From assembly GCF_030915525.1 (NCBI RefSeq), contig NZ_CP133269.1:3135001-3199000 (forward strand): DNA of 64,000 nucleotides, read 5' to 3'. A program made the translations under genes and the position numbers. A model generated the notes under the pieces. That model had not been told where the DNA came from and searched no databases. It saw only the letters and a program-made list of their open reading frames with translations. Of the stretch, positions 63,263-64,000 are shown piece after piece. Each line of letters starts with the position of its first letter. Positions within the stretch are counted from its first letter, which is position 1. The stretch is from Neobacillus sp. PS2-9 (lineage in GTDB: Bacteria; Bacillota; Bacilli; Bacillales; Cytobacillaceae).

Positions 63263-64000
63263 GTGGGTGTTACTCTTAGCAAGGGGCAAAAAGTGGATTT
63301 AACGAAATCATATCCTAGCATTCAAAATGTCGTAGTCGGCTTAGGTTGGAATATTAGTCATATGGGGTCAAATTTTGATTTGGATGCTTCAGCATTTTTA
63401 CTAGGAGAATCTGGCAAGGCAAATAGTGATCAAGACTTTGTTTTTTACAATCATCCCTCTGGTGGAAATGGTTCAATCATTTATAGCGGTGACAACCGCA
63501 CAGGAGTTGGAGAGCGAGACGACGAACAAATCAGAATAGATTTAAATCGTGTCCCATCCCATATCCACCGCATTGCTTTTACGATCACGATTCACGATGC
63601 ACAGGTTAAAGGGCAAAATTTTGGACAAATATCCGATGCTTATGTTCGCATCTTTAATGAAATGACCAACGAAGAATTAATTAGATTTAACCTTGGTAGA
63701 GATTTTACCGTGGAAACAGCGATAGTTGCTGCTGAATTATACCGGCATAATGGAGAATGGAAATTCAATGCGATCGCTAGCGGCTTTCAAGGCGGATTAG
63801 CAGCACTATGCCGGAATTTTGGGATTACTGTTGATGACCCTCCTGTGAGTGCGCCATCGACACTGCCCTACCAACAATCTACTAACCAACCAAACGTTAC
63901 CACTAACTATAATCAGCAATCACAAACGTTCCAACAAAATAATAGAAATCCATACCAGCAAAGCCAAGGAATGCAAACCTCCTACCAACAGCCAGTTCAT
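63263..64000 (+). CDS. TerD family protein with Gln-rich tail (3' end beyond window)
   Basis: Open to the last base, 246 codons seen. GTG start with GAGGAG upstream, giving the typical GVTLSKGQKVDLTK N-terminus. The TerD calcium-binding parts are present: GLGWN, DLDASAFLL, DFVFYN, GDNRTG, DDEQIRIDL and WKFNAIASGF. After about residue 190 comes a low-complexity tail rich in Gln, Asn and Pro. Such proteins belong to stress-responsive tellurite/chemical-stress clusters (B. subtilis YceC-E); whether others follow lies outside the window. Confidence 0.92.
   Translation, partial: MGVTLSKGQKVDLTKSYPSIQNVVVGLGWNISHMGSNFDLDASAFLLGESGKANSDQDFVFYNHPSGGNGSIIYSGDNRTGVGERDDEQIRIDLNRVPSHIHRIAFTITIHDAQVKGQNFGQISDAYVRIFNEMTNEELIRFNLGRDFTVETAIVAAELYRHNGEWKFNAIASGFQGGLAALCRNFGITVDDPPVSAPSTLPYQQSTNQPNVTTNYNQQSQTFQQNNRNPYQQSQGMQTSYQQPVH

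Noticed and set aside
63090..63302. 70-codon plus-strand frame
   Set aside because: It covers the AGCS terminator and runs out of frame into the start of the TerD gene, which has its own GTG and ribosome site.

Overview
This window is chromosome from an AT-rich, endospore-forming member of the Bacillaceae, most like Bacillus, Neobacillus or related genera. The evidence is a CotA-type spore-coat laccase, a dlt operon with DltX, a yybP-ykoY manganese riboswitch ahead of a TerC exporter, a T-box ahead of prolyl-tRNA synthetase, Rex-type operators ahead of a type II NADH dehydrogenase, strong AGGAGG ribosome sites, frequent TTG/GTG starts and AMBER-type intergenic repeats typical of the group. 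No rRNA, tRNA, prophage, CRISPR array or complete insertion sequence was found. Gene content looks mainly core or soft-core.

Layout. 1-5215: pssA (cut by the edge) and a PAP2 phosphatase, a 13-copy 52-bp tandem array, the Mn2+ riboswitch with terC, a PPOx-type flavoprotein and an M32 carboxypeptidase. 5387-13109: MITE copy A, a class B penicillin-binding protein, and a five-gene molybdenum hydroxylase cluster (XdhC, MocA-like, Mo subunit, FAD subunit, 2Fe-2S subunit). 13240-20986: cotA, an aromatic-acid-exporter-like protein, Nudix, MFS, hemolysin III, LysE and small membrane proteins. 21031-27421: a secreted subtilase fused to a seven-repeat propeller, a resolvase-like remnant, a TVP38 protein, a PAS histidine kinase and a LysM/NlpC-P60 endopeptidase. 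27554-33094: MITE copy B, a His-rich radical SAM/SPASM protein, a CorA-like paralogue plus CorA, and an M42 peptidase. 33261-38472: dltXABCD, an extra membrane protein with paired histidines, and tatA. 38515-46071: a His-rich secreted protein with a coupled microprotein, the Rex-controlled ndh, MITE copies C and D, a VOC protein, an ABC exporter, an SGNH hydrolase and flavohaemoglobin. 46383-51951: DegV, YdcF, GNAT, a 21-bp phased repeat, T-box/proS, a charged microprotein, MITE copy E and a membrane cupredoxin. 52000-57501: a six-gene leftward operon (adaptor, ATPase, permease, response regulator, kinase, PepSY-type protein). 57601-64000: a self-regulated marR/MMPL pair, MITE copy F, an alanine/glycine symporter and a TerD protein cut by the edge.

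The most notable non-gene structure is a family of six non-coding elements. Four are exactly 183 bp, one is 165 bp and one is a 90-bp internal-deletion form. They share GGC(T/A)NTGTTAAA-type ends and 7-8 bp flanking duplications, so they behave as a miniature transposable element. Other points worth a look are a CorA-like partner with SMN in place of GMN, a 12-residue upstream ORF in front of the secreted protease, a bis-histidine membrane protein attached to the dlt operon, two phased non-coding arrays (52 bp and 21 bp), and several microgenes too short for usual callers.
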